The translations under genes were made by a program, and so were the position numbers. The notes under the pieces are model-generated. The model worked only from the letters and a program-made list of their open reading frames with translations. It was not told the origin of the DNA and did not search any database. A stretch of 12,562 nucleotides of DNA. Origin: JBAZBO01 sp041671425. GTDB taxonomy: Bacteria > Patescibacteriota > WWE3 > UBA101185 > UBA10185. Position 1 is the first letter of the stretch. The number at the start of each line of letters is the position of its first letter. This document shows positions 12,300 through 12,562 of this stretch, piece by piece. The DNA lies in assembly GCA_041671425.1 (NCBI GenBank), contig JBAZBO010000021.1, positions 1 through 12,562 of the forward strand, in the 5' to 3' direction.

Positions 12300-12562
12300 T
12301 TAGGCAGTATGCTTCTCACTCACTTTCCTGCGGACCTCCTCACTACTGTACTTCTTGTCAGCAAGACACAGCGCGATCTTCTCTTCGATGCTGATCCCGT
12401 CTATATATCCGGTAAAGCCCCTGACTATTGGTCGGTTGTCTATGACCTTAGCAATATAGCTGATAGGAAGGGACTTGAGATCTACAAAGCCCTCTCCGTT
12501 CAACACATAAGCTAGTACAAACTTGTCAATAATCCGGGTTCTGCTATCAAGGTAGGCCAGTG
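12300..12562 (-). CDS. unrecognised protein, C-terminal part (partial)
   Basis: The minus-strand frame ending in TAA at 12300-12302 stays open to the right edge, giving the last 86 residues. The GTG at 12506 is internal and not the true start, because the frame continues upstream without a stop through LDSRTRIIDKFVLAYVLNG. The visible tail is soluble-looking, with a helix-rich, charged end (IEEKIALCLADKKYSSEEVRRKV). No family is recognised and no motif gives a function. It runs convergent to the GH18 gene, with a hairpin in the 47-base gap. Confidence 0.6.
   Translation of the reverse strand, partial: LAYLDSRTRIIDKFVLAYVLNGEGFVDLKSLPISYIAKVIDNRPIVRGFTGYIDGISIEEKIALCLADKKYSSEEVRRKVSEKHTA

Noticed and set aside
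12300..12506. A small complete gene starting at the GTG at 12506
   Set aside because: The same frame continues upstream without a stop to the edge, so the GTG is more likely internal to a longer gene.
12222..12515. Plus-strand open frame of 97 codons after the GH18 gene
   Set aside because: It overlaps the GH18 3' end, the hairpin and the minus-strand frame that stays open through the window edge. It has no recognisable family.

Overview
The window looks like a stretch of a compact bacterial genome, most likely a member of the Candidate Phyla Radiation (Patescibacteria; a Microgenomates-, Katanobacteria- or Dojkabacteria-like lineage is a guess from the DUF3160 protein and overall style). 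The signs are tight packing, many single-pass membrane-anchored surface proteins, a large DUF3160 protein next to a small DxDxDG-repeat protein, and tRNAs with encoded CCA scattered between unrelated genes. TGA, TAA and TAG are all used as stops, so the genetic code is standard, not the UGA=Gly code of Gracilibacteria/SR1. No mobile element, CRISPR array or rRNA is seen.

Left part (1-2834): the tail of a gene with a possible glutaredoxin-like fold, its terminator, tRNA-Asp(GTC), a membrane-anchored LysM protein, tRNA-Gly(CCC), a Nudix hydrolase, a YbaK-type aminoacyl-tRNA deacylase with a TTG start, a PAP2-family lipid phosphatase, and tRNA-Thr(CGT). The Nudix and YbaK genes form a two-gene unit right behind tRNA-Gly. 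Nudix is expected to act on nucleotides and YbaK on mischarged tRNA.

Middle part: a minus-strand pair (2843-5677) encodes a DUF3160 protein and a small anchored protein with three calcium-loop-like repeats. Divergent from it is galU (UDP-glucose synthesis), followed by an anchored protein with two Ig-like beta-sandwich domains. That gene overlaps by 34 bp, tail to tail, with the next minus-strand operon.

Right part: a minus-strand operon with two ATGA overlaps encodes an anchored clan-A glycoside hydrolase-like protein, a Wzx-type flippase and a Wzy/WaaL-type O-antigen polymerase/ligase. Divergent from it is an anchored GH18-like protein with altered catalytic Asp residues. At the right edge an unrecognised gene enters on the minus strand. 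Together galU, PAP2, flippase, ligase and the two hydrolase-like proteins suggest a cell-surface glycan locus, but no glycosyltransferase lies in the window.

The most striking non-coding pattern is at the starts of transcription units. Several have a -10 box (often an extended TGn form) placed so that the predicted transcript begins at, or within a few bases of, the start codon. galU, the Ig-like gene, the GH18 gene and the GH-A/flippase operon look leaderless or nearly so. PAP2 and the DUF3160 gene appear to have leaders of about 5 and 9 nt. These promoter calls were made by eye and are not experimentally supported.
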